DNA of 64,000 nt, taken from Homoserinimonas sp. (GTDB taxonomy: Bacteria; Actinomycetota; Actinomycetes; Actinomycetales; Microbacteriaceae). A model generated the notes under the pieces. It was not told where the DNA came from. It was given only the letters and a program-made list of their open reading frames with translations, and searched no databases. The DNA lies in the NCBI GenBank assembly GCA_023957835.1, contig JAMLGP010000001.1, forward strand, positions 489,575 through 553,574. Reading direction: 5' to 3'. A program made the translations under genes and the position numbers. The stretch's first letter is position 1. Every line of letters starts with the position of its first letter. Below are positions 24,815 through 34,341 of the stretch, piece after piece.

Positions 24815-27478
24815 GTGGCGAAACCACGCGTGCACGAGATCGCAGCAGAGCTCGGCATCGACAGCAAGAAGGCCCTTGAGAAACTCAAGGAGATGGGCGA
24901 GTTCGTAAAGGGGCCGTCCTCCAGTATTGAGCCTCCGGTGGCGAGAAAGCTCAAGGCCGCCCTCGAGGCGGAGGGAATCACCGCCCCTAAGGCTGCCGAA
25001 ACCAAGGCTCCGGCAGCAAAGAGTCCCGCCGGTCCGAAACCGAGTACTGCCGCAAAGCCGGAAGAATCTGCATCGCCGACAGCAGAAACGAGCGCTGCAG
25101 TCCCCGCTGCGGCTCAGGCAGAAGTATCAAGTGTCCCGCGACCCTCAGATGCGAAGCCGACCCAGGGACTCTCAGAGCCAAAGGCCACCCCTAAGCCCGG
25201 AATCCCGAGACCCGGAAATAATCCATACACAAGCAGCCAGGGAATGCCAAGACCGGGAGGGCCGCGACCGGGAAACAACCCGTTTGCGAGCACTCAGGGA
25301 ATGCAGTCCCGGCCAGGTTCTCCTTCGGGAATTCCGAGACCTGGAGCTCCGAGACCGGGCGCGCCAAGGACCGGTGCTGGTCCTCGAAGTGGCGCCCCGT
25401 CGGGTCCGCGTACAGGCGCACCAGGAGGCGGCAGGGGGCCGGGCGCTCGCACCGGCGGAGGTTTCAGGCCGGGAGGTCCAGGTGAGGCACCGGGAGGTTT
25501 TGGCGCACCGCCGAGACCGGGTGCCGGGGGCAGGGGCCGCGGAGGCGGTACGGCAGGAGCATTCGGCCGCGGCAGCGGCAAGTCAAAGGCGCGCAAGTCG
25601 AAGCGGACCAAGCGCGCAGAATTCGAACTTCGTGACGCTCCTACTCTTGGCGGCGTAACCGTTCCAAAGGGCGACGGCAGTACGGTAATCAGGCTTCGCC
25701 GCGGAGCATCCATCACCGACTTCGCGGACAAGATTGATGCGAGCCCGGCAAACCTTGTAACCGTGCTGTTCCACCTCGGTGAAATGGCGACGGCGACAGA
25801 GTCGCTTGACGAGGCGACCTTCGAGGTGCTCGGCGCTGAGCTCGGCTACAAGATCCAGATCGTTTCTCCGGAAGACGAGGATCGCGAGCTCCTCGAGGGC
25901 TTCGACATCGATCTCGATCAGGAGGCTGAGGACGAAGAAGACGAAGACCGCATCGCGAGGCCACCGGTAGTTACCGTTATGGGTCACGTCGATCACGGAA
26001 AGACGAGACTGCTGGACGCGATCCGCAAGGCGAATGTGCGCGAAGGGGAAGCCGGCGGAATCACCCAGCACATCGGCGCCTACCAGGTCGAGGTGGAACA
26101 CGATGGCGAAGAGCGAACCATCACCTTCATAGACACTCCGGGCCACGAAGCCTTTACGGCCATGCGCGCGCGCGGTGCTCAAGTCACCGATATTGCGATC
26201 CTGGTGGTGGCGGCAGACGACGGAATAATGCCGCAGACGGTTGAGGCTCTAAACCACGCTCAGGCGGCGAATGTGCCAATCGTGGTTGCGGTGAACAAGA
26301 TCGACAAGCCGGATGCCAATCCCGCCAAGGTCCGCCAGCAACTGACCGAATTCGGCCTGGTTGCGGAAGAATACGGCGGAGACACGATGTTCGTTGACGT
26401 TTCGGCACTCAACAACATCGGTATCCAGGAGTTGCTGGATGCAGTCCTGTTGACCGCCGATGCCGGAATGGACCTGAGGGCAAACCCGGATCGTACGGCC
26501 CGCGGGGTCGCGATCGAGGCCAAGCTCGACAAGGGGCGCGGCGCCGTGGCGACCGTGCTCATCCAGTCTGGAACTCTCGAAGTGGGAGATCCGATCGTGG
26601 CCGGTACGGCATACGGTCGAGTCCGGGCCATGTTCGATGAGAACGGCGAACCGGTCGAGGAGGCACTTCCTGCCCGTCCGGTGGCAGTTCTCGGTTTCAC
26701 TTCCGTGCCGAGAGCCGGCGACACCTTCATAGTCACCGACGATGACCGCACGGCTCGTCAAATCGCGGAGAAGCGCGAGGCGGTCGAGCGCAACGCCCTT
26801 CTTGCCCGCAGCAGAAAGCGGATCAGCCTCGAAGACTTCACCAAGGCGATCGAGGACGGCAAGGTCGAGTCTCTCAACCTCATCATCAAGGGTGATGTTT
26901 CCGGTGCGGTCGAAGCGCTTGAGGAATCGCTGCTCAAGATCGAGGTCGACGAGAGCGTGCAGCTTCGAATCATCCACCGCGGTGTGGGAGCTATTACCGA
27001 GAGCGACGTCAACCTCGCAACGGTCGATAACGCGATCATCATCGGCTTCAACGTGCGCCCCGACTCGAAGGCCAGAGAGCGCGCGAGTGTGGAAGGGGTG
27101 GATGTCCGCTTCTACTCGGTGATTTACTCGGCCCTCGAGGATGTCGAGAACGCTCTAAAGGGCATGCTCAAGCCGGAGTACGAAGAGATTCAGTCCGGTC
27201 TCGCCGAAATCCGCGAGGTGTTCCGCTCCTCGAAGTTCGGCAATATCGCCGGAGTGCTCGTGCGGAGCGGGACCATTACCCGCAACGCGAAGGCGAGAGT
27301 CATTCGAGACGGAGTGGTTCTTGCCGATGGACTCGCAATCGAGAGCCTTCGCAGGTTCAAGGACGACGTCACTGAGGTCAAGGACGGGTTCGAGTGCGGT
27401 ATCGGTCTCGGCAAGTACAACGACATCCAGATTGGCGACGAGATCGAGACTATCGAGCTTAAGGAAAAGGTTCGCTGA
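24815..27478 (+). CDS. infB: Translation initiation factor IF-2
   Basis: 887 residues. An N-terminal helical IF2-N motif ([20 protein letters not shown]) precedes a Pro/Gly/Arg-rich linker (about 130-260, repeated PRPGxPRPGNNP-like units) and a second IF2-N. The GTPase domain has G1 GHVDHGKT (about 390), G2 GITQHIG, G3 DTPGHEAF and G4 NKID; beta-barrel domains and the fMet-tRNA-binding C-terminus follow. GTG start with ACAGGAG upstream. Within the nusA-ylxR-infB-rbfA block. Confidence 0.98.
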   Translation: MAKPRVHEIAAELGIDSKKALEKLKEMGEFVKGPSSSIEPPVARKLKAALEAEGITAPKAAETKAPAAKSPAGPKPSTAAKPEESASPTAETSAAVPAAAQAEVSSVPRPSDAKPTQGLSEPKATPKPGIPRPGNNPYTSSQGMPRPGGPRPGNNPFASTQGMQSRPGSPSGIPRPGAPRPGAPRTGAGPRSGAPSGPRTGAPGGGRGPGARTGGGFRPGGPGEAPGGFGAPPRPGAGGRGRGGGTAGAFGRGSGKSKARKSKRTKRAEFELRDAPTLGGVTVPKGDGSTVIRLRRGASITDFADKIDASPANLVTVLFHLGEMATATESLDEATFEVLGAELGYKIQIVSPEDEDRELLEGFDIDLDQEAEDEEDEDRIARPPVVTVMGHVDHGKTRLLDAIRKANVREGEAGGITQHIGAYQVEVEHDGEERTITFIDTPGHEAFTAMRARGAQVTDIAILVVAADDGIMPQTVEALNHAQAANVPIVVAVNKIDKPDANPAKVRQQLTEFGLVAEEYGGDTMFVDVSALNNIGIQELLDAVLLTADAGMDLRANPDRTARGVAIEAKLDKGRGAVATVLIQSGTLEVGDPIVAGTAYGRVRAMFDENGEPVEEALPARPVAVLGFTSVPRAGDTFIVTDDDRTARQIAEKREAVERNALLARSRKRISLEDFTKAIEDGKVESLNLIIKGDVSGAVEALEESLLKIEVDESVQLRIIHRGVGAITESDVNLATVDNAIIIGFNVRPDSKARERASVEGVDVRFYSVIYSALEDVENALKGMLKPEYEEIQSGLAEIREVFRSSKFGNIAGVLVRSGTITRNAKARVIRDGVVLADGLAIESLRRFKDDVTEVKDGFECGIGLGKYNDIQIGDEIETIELKEKVR

Positions 27479-27517
27479 TCCGCTAACCGGATTGGCACCC
27501 CAAGGCAGGAGGCTGAA

Positions 27518-27982
27518 ATGGCTGATTCCGAACGCGCCAGAAAGATGGCAGATCGAATCAAGGTGATTGTTGCGGAGCGCCTCGAGAAGGGCTTGAAAGA
27601 CCCGCGACTTGGGTTTGTCACAATTACCGACGTTCGAGTTTCCGGTGATCTGCAGCTCGCGAGTATCTTCTACACCGTTTACGGCAGTGATGAAGAGCGA
27701 GCTGCAAGCGCAGAGGCTTTGAAGTCGGCGACCGGAATGCTAAGGACCGAGGTCGGCAGGAACATCACGGCGAGGCTCACCCCAAAACTCGAATTCATTG
27801 CGGATGCGATCCCGGAGAATGCCCGGCACATCCAGGACCTGCTAGCCGAGGCGCAAAAGCGGGACACGGAAGTGAGTGAGCTGGCAGCGGGAGCAACCCA
27901 CGCAGGGGATCCCGATCCCTATCTCAAACCGCGCACGGGAGAGGATGCGGCGGAAGGCGAGCCCCGGTCGGGAGGCTGGTAA
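27518..27982 (+). CDS. rbfA: Ribosome-binding factor A
   Basis: 154 residues. KH-like fold of RbfA: ARKMADRIKVIVAERLEKGL, then DPRLGFVTITDVRVSGDLQL, and TPKLEFIADAIPENARHIQD. It helps 16S rRNA 5' end maturation and 30S assembly in the cold. GCAGGAGG lies ahead of the ATG. The charged C-terminal tail (last 30 residues) varies in the family. Confidence 0.95.
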   Translation: MADSERARKMADRIKVIVAERLEKGLKDPRLGFVTITDVRVSGDLQLASIFYTVYGSDEERAASAEALKSATGMLRTEVGRNITARLTPKLEFIADAIPENARHIQDLLAEAQKRDTEVSELAAGATHAGDPDPYLKPRTGEDAAEGEPRSGGW

Positions 27983-28000
27983 CCGGACTAGTCTGGAAAT

Positions 28001-28636
28001 ATGGCTCGTTGGGCTCCGCAGAAAAAGGATCAGCTGGCCGCCATTGCGGCTGAAATTAGTCACAATTACGGCCACGGTCGAACATTGATTGCAATCGATG
28101 GTCGGCACGGCTCAGGCCAGCGCGAGTTCGCTGACGACCTCGCAGAGGCGCTGGGCGAATTCGAGCCCAAAGTATTCCGGGCCTCGATTGACGATTTTCA
28201 ATTGCCGAGATCAGGCAGGTCAGATGGGCCCGGCAACAGCGGTTTTGATTTCTACCGAAGCAAGTACGACTATTCTCTGCTCAGGCGCGTGCTCATCGAC
28301 CCGTTTCACACTGCGGGTAGCACCGGTTTCGTCCTGACCGGGTTCGATGCGGTGAGAGATCAGCCCGTCTTCCAGCCGAAGTGGATGACCGCGGGGCTCG
28401 ACGCGGTGCTCATCATGGATGGAGTCTTCCTGCTTCGGCCCGAACTTGCTTCAGTCTGGAACTACTCAGTTTGGCTGAGCGTTCCCCCGCAGGATTCGGA
28501 AGAACCCGAAGTCAAACTTCGGGCGGCTGCGGATGTCGCCTACATTGACGACGCGGACCCGAGCACGAGAGCCTCTACCATAATCGACAATCAGGACCCG
28601 GAACACCCGAGAAGAATTTTCGCCGACTCCTGCTAG
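28001..28636 (+). CDS. Uridine kinase-like P-loop protein with altered Walker A
   Basis: 211 residues of the uridine kinase/phosphoribulokinase-like group. It has TLIAIDGRHGSGQREFADDL, DDFQLPRS, FYRSKYDYSLLRRVLIDPF and LDAVLIMDGVFLLRPEL. The P-loop reads GRHGSGQR where GxxxxGK[ST] is expected: the phosphate-binding Lys is Gln and the Thr/Ser is Arg. ATP-dependent kinase activity is therefore doubtful. TAGTCT at 27989-27994 ends 6 bases before the ATG (leaderless). It overlaps the convergent reductase gene by 4 bases. Confidence 0.8.
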   Translation: MARWAPQKKDQLAAIAAEISHNYGHGRTLIAIDGRHGSGQREFADDLAEALGEFEPKVFRASIDDFQLPRSGRSDGPGNSGFDFYRSKYDYSLLRRVLIDPFHTAGSTGFVLTGFDAVRDQPVFQPKWMTAGLDAVLIMDGVFLLRPELASVWNYSVWLSVPPQDSEEPEVKLRAAADVAYIDDADPSTRASTIIDNQDPEHPRRIFADSC

Positions 28637-29634
28637 TAGCCTGTAGCGGCACCAATTCGCGCGGCAACCTCCTGCGCGGAGTAGAACCTGCCGCCGACCT
28701 CAACCTCATGCACTAATTTGACGAGCTCGGCGTTTATCGGTGCCTTGAGACCCTGCGCGATCGCCGCGTCGACGATTGCCCCGTTTAGAAAGTCGATCTC
28801 GGTCGGCTGTCCCCTAAGTATGCTTTGCAGCGTCGATCCGGGGTTTGGCCGCTTGCCCATTCTCAGTTTCATTAGCAGCGGAAGCAATTGCGCGATCCAG
28901 TCTGGCAGTCGGCAGTAGAGCCTCAGGAGCGGATTGGATAACCCCTGAAGACTCGCAAATCGGATTCCCGTCCTGAACCCGATTCGAGCTGCCTCCTTGA
29001 GGCTGCGGGTGAGGACGAGCCTCAAGCCGCGGATCGAGATGGTCTCCTGGGCGCTCAGGCCTGTAATCGCGGGGAGCGCGTTGATCTGGTTCACGAGCAG
29101 CTTCGTCCACTGGGCACCGGGAAAGTTCCGGATGACCTTAGTTGGCATGACCATCTCGAGGATTCCGGCTGCGAACTCGACTTCCGGTCCGTTCGAAGCG
29201 CTTCCAAGATAGGTACTTCCCGGAGTGGTTACTGCGACCGAGCCGGGTGCGAGATAGCTGGCCGCGAATACAGCCAGGGCTCCGACAGGGGTGGAACTCG
29301 GCAGTACTTGCGAAGCGATGCGAAGCCCGTCCAGTCCGTTCTGAACCACTACGAGGGGAACGCCGTCGATAAGCCTCGAGTTTTCTTCCAGAGCCGATTG
29401 GGCATCCAGCGCTTTGGTGGTCAGCAAGACCAGATCGGGAGCAGCGGTAAGGATCGGATTGGCTTCGACTTTGGCAACGTGGGTTCCCCAGGCTCCTTCG
29501 AGACTTAAGCCGTGTCGTCTGATCGCAGCGAGGTGTTCACCCCGTGCAGTTACCTCGATCTGGTGCCCGCCTCTATCCAGCAAAGCGGCTATCGTTCCGC
29601 CAACAGCTCCCGCTCCGATTACACCAATCCTCAT
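28633..29634 (-). CDS. 2-dehydropantoate 2-reductase family protein
   Basis: 333 residues, ApbA/PanE fold. N-terminal Rossmann GxGxxG is MRIGVIGAGAVGGTIAALLD; the C-terminal helical domain has GAQWTKLLVNQINALPAITG, holding the catalytic Lys. It reduces ketopantoate to pantoate with NADPH, or acts on another 2-oxoacid; the family has many paralogues so the substrate is unsure. ATG 29634 lies 7 bases after TAAGAT (leaderless); the long upstream open frame is antisense to truB and is rejected. Confidence 0.82.
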   Translation of the reverse strand: MRIGVIGAGAVGGTIAALLDRGGHQIEVTARGEHLAAIRRHGLSLEGAWGTHVAKVEANPILTAAPDLVLLTTKALDAQSALEENSRLIDGVPLVVVQNGLDGLRIASQVLPSSTPVGALAVFAASYLAPGSVAVTTPGSTYLGSASNGPEVEFAAGILEMVMPTKVIRNFPGAQWTKLLVNQINALPAITGLSAQETISIRGLRLVLTRSLKEAARIGFRTGIRFASLQGLSNPLLRLYCRLPDWIAQLLPLLMKLRMGKRPNPGSTLQSILRGQPTEIDFLNGAIVDAAIAQGLKAPINAELVKLVHEVEVGGRFYSAQEVAARIGAATGY

Positions 29635-29674
29635 GGCCGGAATCTTAGACCCAGGTAGTTGGTAACCTCGTCGA

Positions 29675-30601
29675 GTGGGCGGTCTCGAGTCTAAAACCAG
29701 CGGATTGTTGTTGATTGACAAGCCTTCGGGAATGACGAGCCACGATGTCGTTTCCATCTGCCGCAGACGATTCGGGATTCGCAGGATCGGCCACGCTGGA
29801 ACACTTGACCCCATGGCGACGGGGCTCCTGTTGCTCGGTATCGGTCCCGCCACCAGGCTACTCACCTTCCTGGTTGGACTCGACAAGGAATATCTTGCGA
29901 CGATAAGGCTCGGGGCGAGCACGCCCAGTGATGACGCTGATTCACCCGCAGATCGAGTTGCAGAGCCGGGACTTGTTGCGGGCCTGACTGATAGCCAGAT
30001 CGCGAGGGCCATCGGGAAGTTAACCGGTGAGATCGCCCAGGTTCCTTCTACCTTCAGCGCAATAAAAGTTGATGGTAAACGGGCGTATGCGAGGGCCAGA
30101 GCGGGGGAGCAAGTCGAACTCAAGCCCAGAAAGGTAACCATCCATGAGTTTGAGCTTCTCTCCAGCCGGGCCGAGGGAGAATTTCTCGATCTGAAGGTGC
30201 GGGTGAACTGCTCTTCGGGCACTTATATCAGGGCTTTGGCCCGGGATCTCGGGGAAGCGCTCGAAGTCGGCGGCCACCTGACTTCTTTGCGCAGAACCAG
30301 GATTGGTCCCTTTGAAGTTGAAGCTGCTTCTTCCCCGGACACCGCGGAACTCCAGGACTCAGTAATGAATGCATCAGCCGCAATTTCTCAAATAATGCCC
30401 GCCCTCAAGTTTGACCAAAGGCAAAGCGCCGAGCTTCGGATGGGCCGCAAAGCCCAATTGTCGATTGCGACCGCAGCCGATATCAGCGATGGACGCGCCG
30501 CCGCGATTGACCCACAAGGAGAGCTCATCGGTATCGTCGAAGTCGAGTCGGGAATCGCCCGTCCGGTCATGAACCTTCCTGACTCTGGAGCGCGAAAATG
30601 A
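29675..30601 (+). CDS. truB: tRNA pseudouridine synthase B
   Basis: 308 residues. The catalytic motif GHAGTLDPMATG carries the nucleophile Asp45; KPSGMTSHDVV and RVNCSSGTYIRALARDLGEA are also conserved. Makes pseudouridine-55 in tRNAs. GTG start 6 bases after TAACCT (29663-29668), so probably leaderless and divergent from the reductase with less than 40 bases between starts. ATGA overlap with the next gene. Confidence 0.96.
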   Translation: MGGLESKTSGLLLIDKPSGMTSHDVVSICRRRFGIRRIGHAGTLDPMATGLLLLGIGPATRLLTFLVGLDKEYLATIRLGASTPSDDADSPADRVAEPGLVAGLTDSQIARAIGKLTGEIAQVPSTFSAIKVDGKRAYARARAGEQVELKPRKVTIHEFELLSSRAEGEFLDLKVRVNCSSGTYIRALARDLGEALEVGGHLTSLRRTRIGPFEVEAASSPDTAELQDSVMNASAAISQIMPALKFDQRQSAELRMGRKAQLSIATAADISDGRAAAIDPQGELIGIVEVESGIARPVMNLPDSGARK

Positions 30602-30978
30602 TTGACTGGTTTGCCTGGGTCCAGGTTGGGCTCGCTTTGGCCGCCGGGCTTGCCTGCGTTACGGCAGGGCTGCTCGGACGGAAACCAAATGACTATGTTC
30701 TGGGCATAGCCGTGCTCGTCGAACTGCTATTGATCGCGCAGCTCATTATCGCCATCATCGCTCCCGGGTTCGGGAACGCATGTCTTGGCAACCCTCTCGA
30801 GTTCTATACCTATCTGGTATCGGCGATCATCCTCGTCCCGGTTGCTGGTTTCTGGGGACTGATCGAGAGGACCAAGTGGAGCACGGTCATAATCGGGGTC
30901 GTGCTTCTGGCAATCTCGATAATGGTCTATCGAATGCTCCAGATCTGGAGTATCCCTCCGACTGGGACGATCGGCTGA
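30598..30978 (+). CDS. Small membrane protein, likely four helices
   Basis: 126 residues with four hydrophobic segments (about 8-26, 32-57, 65-87, 92-113) and little outside them. Gene order truB - this gene - another membrane protein - ribF suggests co-transcription; its ATG overlaps the truB stop. Family not recognised with confidence; no catalytic motif visible. Possibly an accessory membrane protein conserved in the truB-ribF interval of relatives (inference). Confidence 0.75.
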   Translation: MIDWFAWVQVGLALAAGLACVTAGLLGRKPNDYVLGIAVLVELLLIAQLIIAIIAPGFGNACLGNPLEFYTYLVSAIILVPVAGFWGLIERTKWSTVIIGVVLLAISIMVYRMLQIWSIPPTGTIG

Positions 30979-30994
30979 GTCGGGTGTCCTAGTC

Positions 30995-31447
30995 TTGAAG
31001 ACGATGGAAGCAGATTTACCGACCAGTTCGCGGGCCAGAGTAACCGGTATCGGTCGAGCGCTGATTGCGGTTTACGGCATCCTTGCGCTTGCAGCTACCG
31101 GCAGGTCCTTCGTGCAGATAGTCAGCAAGTTTGATCAGGCCCCGGTTGCCTACTCATTGTCCGCTGTTTCGGCGCTCGTCTATATAGTTGCGACCATTGC
31201 GCTTATCAAGTCTGGGAGCGGATGGCGAATAATTGCCTGGATCGCAATCATCTTTGAGTTCGTCGGGGTTATTGCTGTTGGATTGCTCAGCATTTTCGAC
31301 CCTGTGCTCTTCCCAAGTGACACGGTCTGGTCGGTATTTGGCAGGGGATACTTGTTCATTCCTCTCGTGCTTCCCGTGCTCGGAATGATCTGGCTATATC
31401 GCCAGCAGGCGGGAGCGCCACCAGCGCCCGAGGCTCGAGGAGCTTAG
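30995..31447 (+). CDS. Small membrane protein, likely four helices
   Basis: 150 residues with four hydrophobic segments (about 18-38, 50-70, 75-95, 112-132). The start could be TTG 30995 or ATG 31004; neither has a strong ribosome-binding site. One base separates its stop from the ribF start, so both are probably one operon with truB. Not recognised. Confidence 0.75.
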   Translation: MKTMEADLPTSSRARVTGIGRALIAVYGILALAATGRSFVQIVSKFDQAPVAYSLSAVSALVYIVATIALIKSGSGWRIIAWIAIIFEFVGVIAVGLLSIFDPVLFPSDTVWSVFGRGYLFIPLVLPVLGMIWLYRQQAGAPPAPEARGA

Positions 31448-31448
31448 G

Positions 31449-32294
31449 TTGCAGATCTTCAACTCGCCCAGCGAAGTTCCAGCTGGATTCGGGCCGAGTG
31501 CCGTTGCGGTGGGCAAGTTCGACGGGGTGCACCGTGGGCATCAGGAAATGATCTCCCAGTTGCTGGTTGATGCCGGTTCGAAGGACTTGATTCCAACAGT
31601 GCTTACCTTCGACCGCAACCCCCTTAGCGTTCTCGCTCCTGACAGGTGTCCGCCGTCACTCATTAGCAATCAGCAGAAGCTCGAATTGCTCGAAGACCGT
31701 GGCTTGCAGGCAACCCTCATGCTCACCTTCGACAAAGAACAGAGTCAGCAGTCTGCCGAGGACTTTGTGGAACTGATTGTTTTCAGGGGCCTGGGAGCGC
31801 GAATCGTTTACGCAGGCCCGGATTTTCGGTACGGAAAAGGCGGCAGGGGTGATTTGGCACTGCTGGATGAAATGGGTCTAAGCCTCGGGTTCGAAGTTCG
31901 GCACGTTCCCGCGATCGATTCGGAAGGCAGAAAGATTTCCTCCACCTGGATCCGGGAACTCCTTGGCCTGGGTCAGGTCGAAAGTGCGGCTCAACTATTG
32001 GGGAGGGAACATTCAGTTCGCGGTCGATTATCGATTGATTCAGATACTCCCCGGGCGATCGCAGGACGCGTTCTCGCTCTCAGCGGGCCGACTGAAGGGT
32101 TGATTCCCGCGGCCGGAGAATACGCGGGATCCATTGAGTTTGGGGGAGTAGTCGAGCCCGGTCGAGTTTTGGTTTCCGAGGATTTCCAGATCAGATTTTT
32201 AGCAAGCGAGAGTTCTGAATTTCAATTCCCGAACGAAGGCGGCCCAATCGAGGCAACGGCTTCAATTAGCTTCAGTTCAAGGCTCAGTGTTTAG
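31449..32294 (+). CDS. ribF: RibF-like FAD synthetase with degenerate riboflavin kinase half
   Basis: 281 residues. The N-terminal nucleotidyltransferase domain is intact: AVGKFDGVHRGHQEMI with the HxGH motif (His28, His31), VLTFDRNPL, then ISSTWIRELLGLGQVESAAQ. The C-terminal part should be a riboflavin kinase of about 125 residues but is about 95, and lacks the PTAN motif, the RPTF-type motif and the catalytic Glu region. After LLGREHSVRGRL the sequence no longer follows the family. FMN adenylylation is likely, riboflavin phosphorylation unlikely. TTG start one base after the previous stop. Confidence 0.85.
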   Translation: MQIFNSPSEVPAGFGPSAVAVGKFDGVHRGHQEMISQLLVDAGSKDLIPTVLTFDRNPLSVLAPDRCPPSLISNQQKLELLEDRGLQATLMLTFDKEQSQQSAEDFVELIVFRGLGARIVYAGPDFRYGKGGRGDLALLDEMGLSLGFEVRHVPAIDSEGRKISSTWIRELLGLGQVESAAQLLGREHSVRGRLSIDSDTPRAIAGRVLALSGPTEGLIPAAGEYAGSIEFGGVVEPGRVLVSEDFQIRFLASESSEFQFPNEGGPIEATASISFSSRLSV

Positions 32295-33222
32295 ACTCGG
32301 CGACCAGATTCGGCAGGTGTATCAGAGCAGCGGCTCCGATCAGGGGGCCGGCATCGCCCAGTGAGGTTTCCAGCAACTGCAGTCTGCTGCTGAACTCGAA
32401 ACCGTCGTGCTCATTGAGTCCCTTTCGAACGGCATCGAACATTCGAGACCCGACTCGGGAGAAGCCTCCGCCGATTACAACGGCATCCAGATCGATCAGA
32501 CAGCTCGCGGAACCTATCGCGAGTCCGATCGCCCTGCCCGCCCTCTCGATCGCGCGAAGGGCGAGTTCAATTCCCGCTTTCGCATCTAGCGCGAGTTGTT
32601 CGCCGGAGTCTCCCTCCCAGCCCTGACCTTGCGCCCACTTGACCGAGGACGGGCCGGATGCGATGGCTTCAAGGCAGGCGCGACCACCGCAAAAACACTC
32701 CGGATCGCCAAAGCCGGCCACCTGAACATGGCCAATGTGTCCCGCATTTCCACTTGCGCCGGGTGCCGGGGCCCCGCCGATAACGAGTCCGCCACCGATA
32801 CCGGTTGAAATTACCATTCCGAGCACGTTGCTGAATCCCCTGGCCGCACCCTTCCAGGTTTCGGCGAGGGTAATGCACAGGCCGTCCATTTGCATTGCCA
32901 CCGGCAAGTCGTCGACAAAGGAGCGCACGTGATCAACGAGAGGAAACTCCCGCCAGGCGGGCAGATTTAGCGGGGAAACCGTTCCGTTGTCCAGATTTAC
33001 AGGTCCGGCCGCTCCGATCCCCACACCGTCGATTCGAACCCGGTGAGCAGATTTCAGAGAGTCATTGAGGACCGCGGCGACCGCATCCTCAAGGTTCTCA
33101 GAAGTCGAATCCCGGCCGGTGAGTCGCCGAGCTCTGCTGCCTGGCAGAATTTGCCCCTCGGAGTCGACAAGAGCGGACTCTACTTTGGTGCCTCCCAGGT
33201 CCAGAGCAAGCGCAATTGCCAC
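32284..33222 (-). CDS. ROK-family sugar kinase
   Basis: 312 residues. ATP-binding DLGGTKVESALVDSEG at the N-terminus, the sugar-site region GTGIGGGLVIGG, and zinc-binding cysteines in CFCGGRACLEAIASGPS. Typical of ROK glucokinases or related hexose kinases; the exact sugar cannot be told. GTG start 6 bases after TAGGCT (33234-33229, minus strand), so probably leaderless. Its 3' end overlaps ribF by 11 bases. Confidence 0.85.
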   Translation of the reverse strand: MAIALALDLGGTKVESALVDSEGQILPGSRARRLTGRDSTSENLEDAVAAVLNDSLKSAHRVRIDGVGIGAAGPVNLDNGTVSPLNLPAWREFPLVDHVRSFVDDLPVAMQMDGLCITLAETWKGAARGFSNVLGMVISTGIGGGLVIGGAPAPGASGNAGHIGHVQVAGFGDPECFCGGRACLEAIASGPSSVKWAQGQGWEGDSGEQLALDAKAGIELALRAIERAGRAIGLAIGSASCLIDLDAVVIGGGFSRVGSRMFDAVRKGLNEHDGFEFSSRLQLLETSLGDAGPLIGAAALIHLPNLVAESKH

Positions 33223-33315
33223 ATCGCGAGCCTAGTCGCCGCAAAGTCCCGTGCCCGGCCAGCGTGCGCGAGAGCCGCCGGCAATCCAGCATGCGCGCAG
33301 GGAGCGCTCGTTCGT

Positions 33316-33375
33316 ATGCTCATTTGAGCATTATTTTCAACGATTGTTGCGGCTCGTCAATCGGCGACCTAGCCT
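33316..33375 (+). promoter_or_regulatory. Operator and promoter of the deoC operon
   Basis: ATGCTCA-TT-TGAGCAT (33316-33331) is a perfect palindrome with 7-bp arms. The promoter has -35 TTGCGG (33347-33352), a 17-base spacer and -10 TAGCCT (33370-33375). The SorC-type regulator just downstream is the natural binder. Confidence 0.65.
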
Positions 33376-33396
33376 GTAATAAGAGGAGGCGGGCCA

Positions 33397-34341
33397 ATGG
33401 CAACAAGCATTTCCGAGGACACCGAGCTACTGACGGTGCGGGTGGCCGAACTCTATTACGACGAAGACAAGACGCAGGATGAAATCGGAGCCCTGCTCGG
33501 GATTACGCGCTGGAAGGTCGGCAGGCTGCTTGCCCGCGGCAGAGAGCGTGGAATTGTACGAATTGAGATCGTGCATCCCAGGGCGAGGCGGCTGGGCGTG
33601 GAGCGGGAGCTTCGCGAAAAATTCGGACTCAAGGATGCGGTGGTTGTTCCAGTTGCGGAAGATCTGCGCTCGAGAGTTGCGCAAGCCGCCGCTGACTACC
33701 TGACCGCGCTGAGGCCGGTACCTCGCACTCTCGGAATCAGCTGGGGCAGAACCCTCGATGACGTTGCTCACCACTTGCCGATGGCATGGGCAAACGGGGT
33801 CTCTGTAGTTCAAATAAATGGGGGAGTGAGCCTGAACAAGAGGCCTGGTACCGCTTCAACCACTGCCGCAGAAATTGCCAGAAAGGGCAGAGGCCAGGCA
33901 ATACTCCTGCCGAGCCCGGCAATTCTCGAACGGCTTGAAACAAAGCGGGCAATTGTCGCGGATCGCACAGTCGCTTCGGTACTTGATCGGGCAAAGAAGG
34001 CAGATGCCTTCCTGTTCAGCGCAGGCGTCGCGGATGCCTCATCAGTCCTGGTCGACACCGGCTATCTGGTCAAAGAGAATATTTCCGAACTTGTCCGCAG
34101 AGGTGCGGTCGGCGACGTGCTTGGCCGCTACATCGACTCAAATGGAAACCCCGTGGATCCGGGCCTTGACGAGCGCACGGTCGGTTTGGGGCTCTCGGAA
34201 TTGCGAAGAGCACCGAACTCGATTCTCGTCGTCGCGGGCGAGGCCAAACACCCCGTGGCCAGGGCAGTCGTCACAAGCGGGCTTTGCACTGTCATCGTCA
34301 CCGACGAAGACACCGCCTCAATGCTTCTGGAGGAGAGATGA
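33397..34341 (+). CDS. SorC/DeoR-type sugar-phosphate-responsive regulator
   Basis: 314 residues. N-terminal helix-turn-helix (AELYYDEDKTQDEIGALLGI, then TRWKVGRLLARGRERGIVRI), C-terminal sugar-isomerase-like effector domain (GISWGRTLDDVAHHLPM, GGVSLNKRPGTAS). It resembles regulators of deoxyribonucleoside or deoxyribose use and is the first gene of the deoC operon. AGAGGAGG precedes the ATG. The effector is probably deoxyribose 5-phosphate (inference). Confidence 0.88.
   Translation: MATSISEDTELLTVRVAELYYDEDKTQDEIGALLGITRWKVGRLLARGRERGIVRIEIVHPRARRLGVERELREKFGLKDAVVVPVAEDLRSRVAQAAADYLTALRPVPRTLGISWGRTLDDVAHHLPMAWANGVSVVQINGGVSLNKRPGTASTTAAEIARKGRGQAILLPSPAILERLETKRAIVADRTVASVLDRAKKADAFLFSAGVADASSVLVDTGYLVKENISELVRRGAVGDVLGRYIDSNGNPVDPGLDERTVGLGLSELRRAPNSILVVAGEAKHPVARAVVTSGLCTVIVTDEDTASMLLEER

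Noticed and set aside
25140-25560. Tandem repeats in the infB linker
   Set aside because: Pro/Gly/Arg-rich low-complexity linker normal for Actinobacterial IF-2, not a mobile or CRISPR repeat.
29635-30222. Upstream extension of the reductase frame
   Set aside because: Antisense to truB; the Rossmann motif begins right at ATG 29634.
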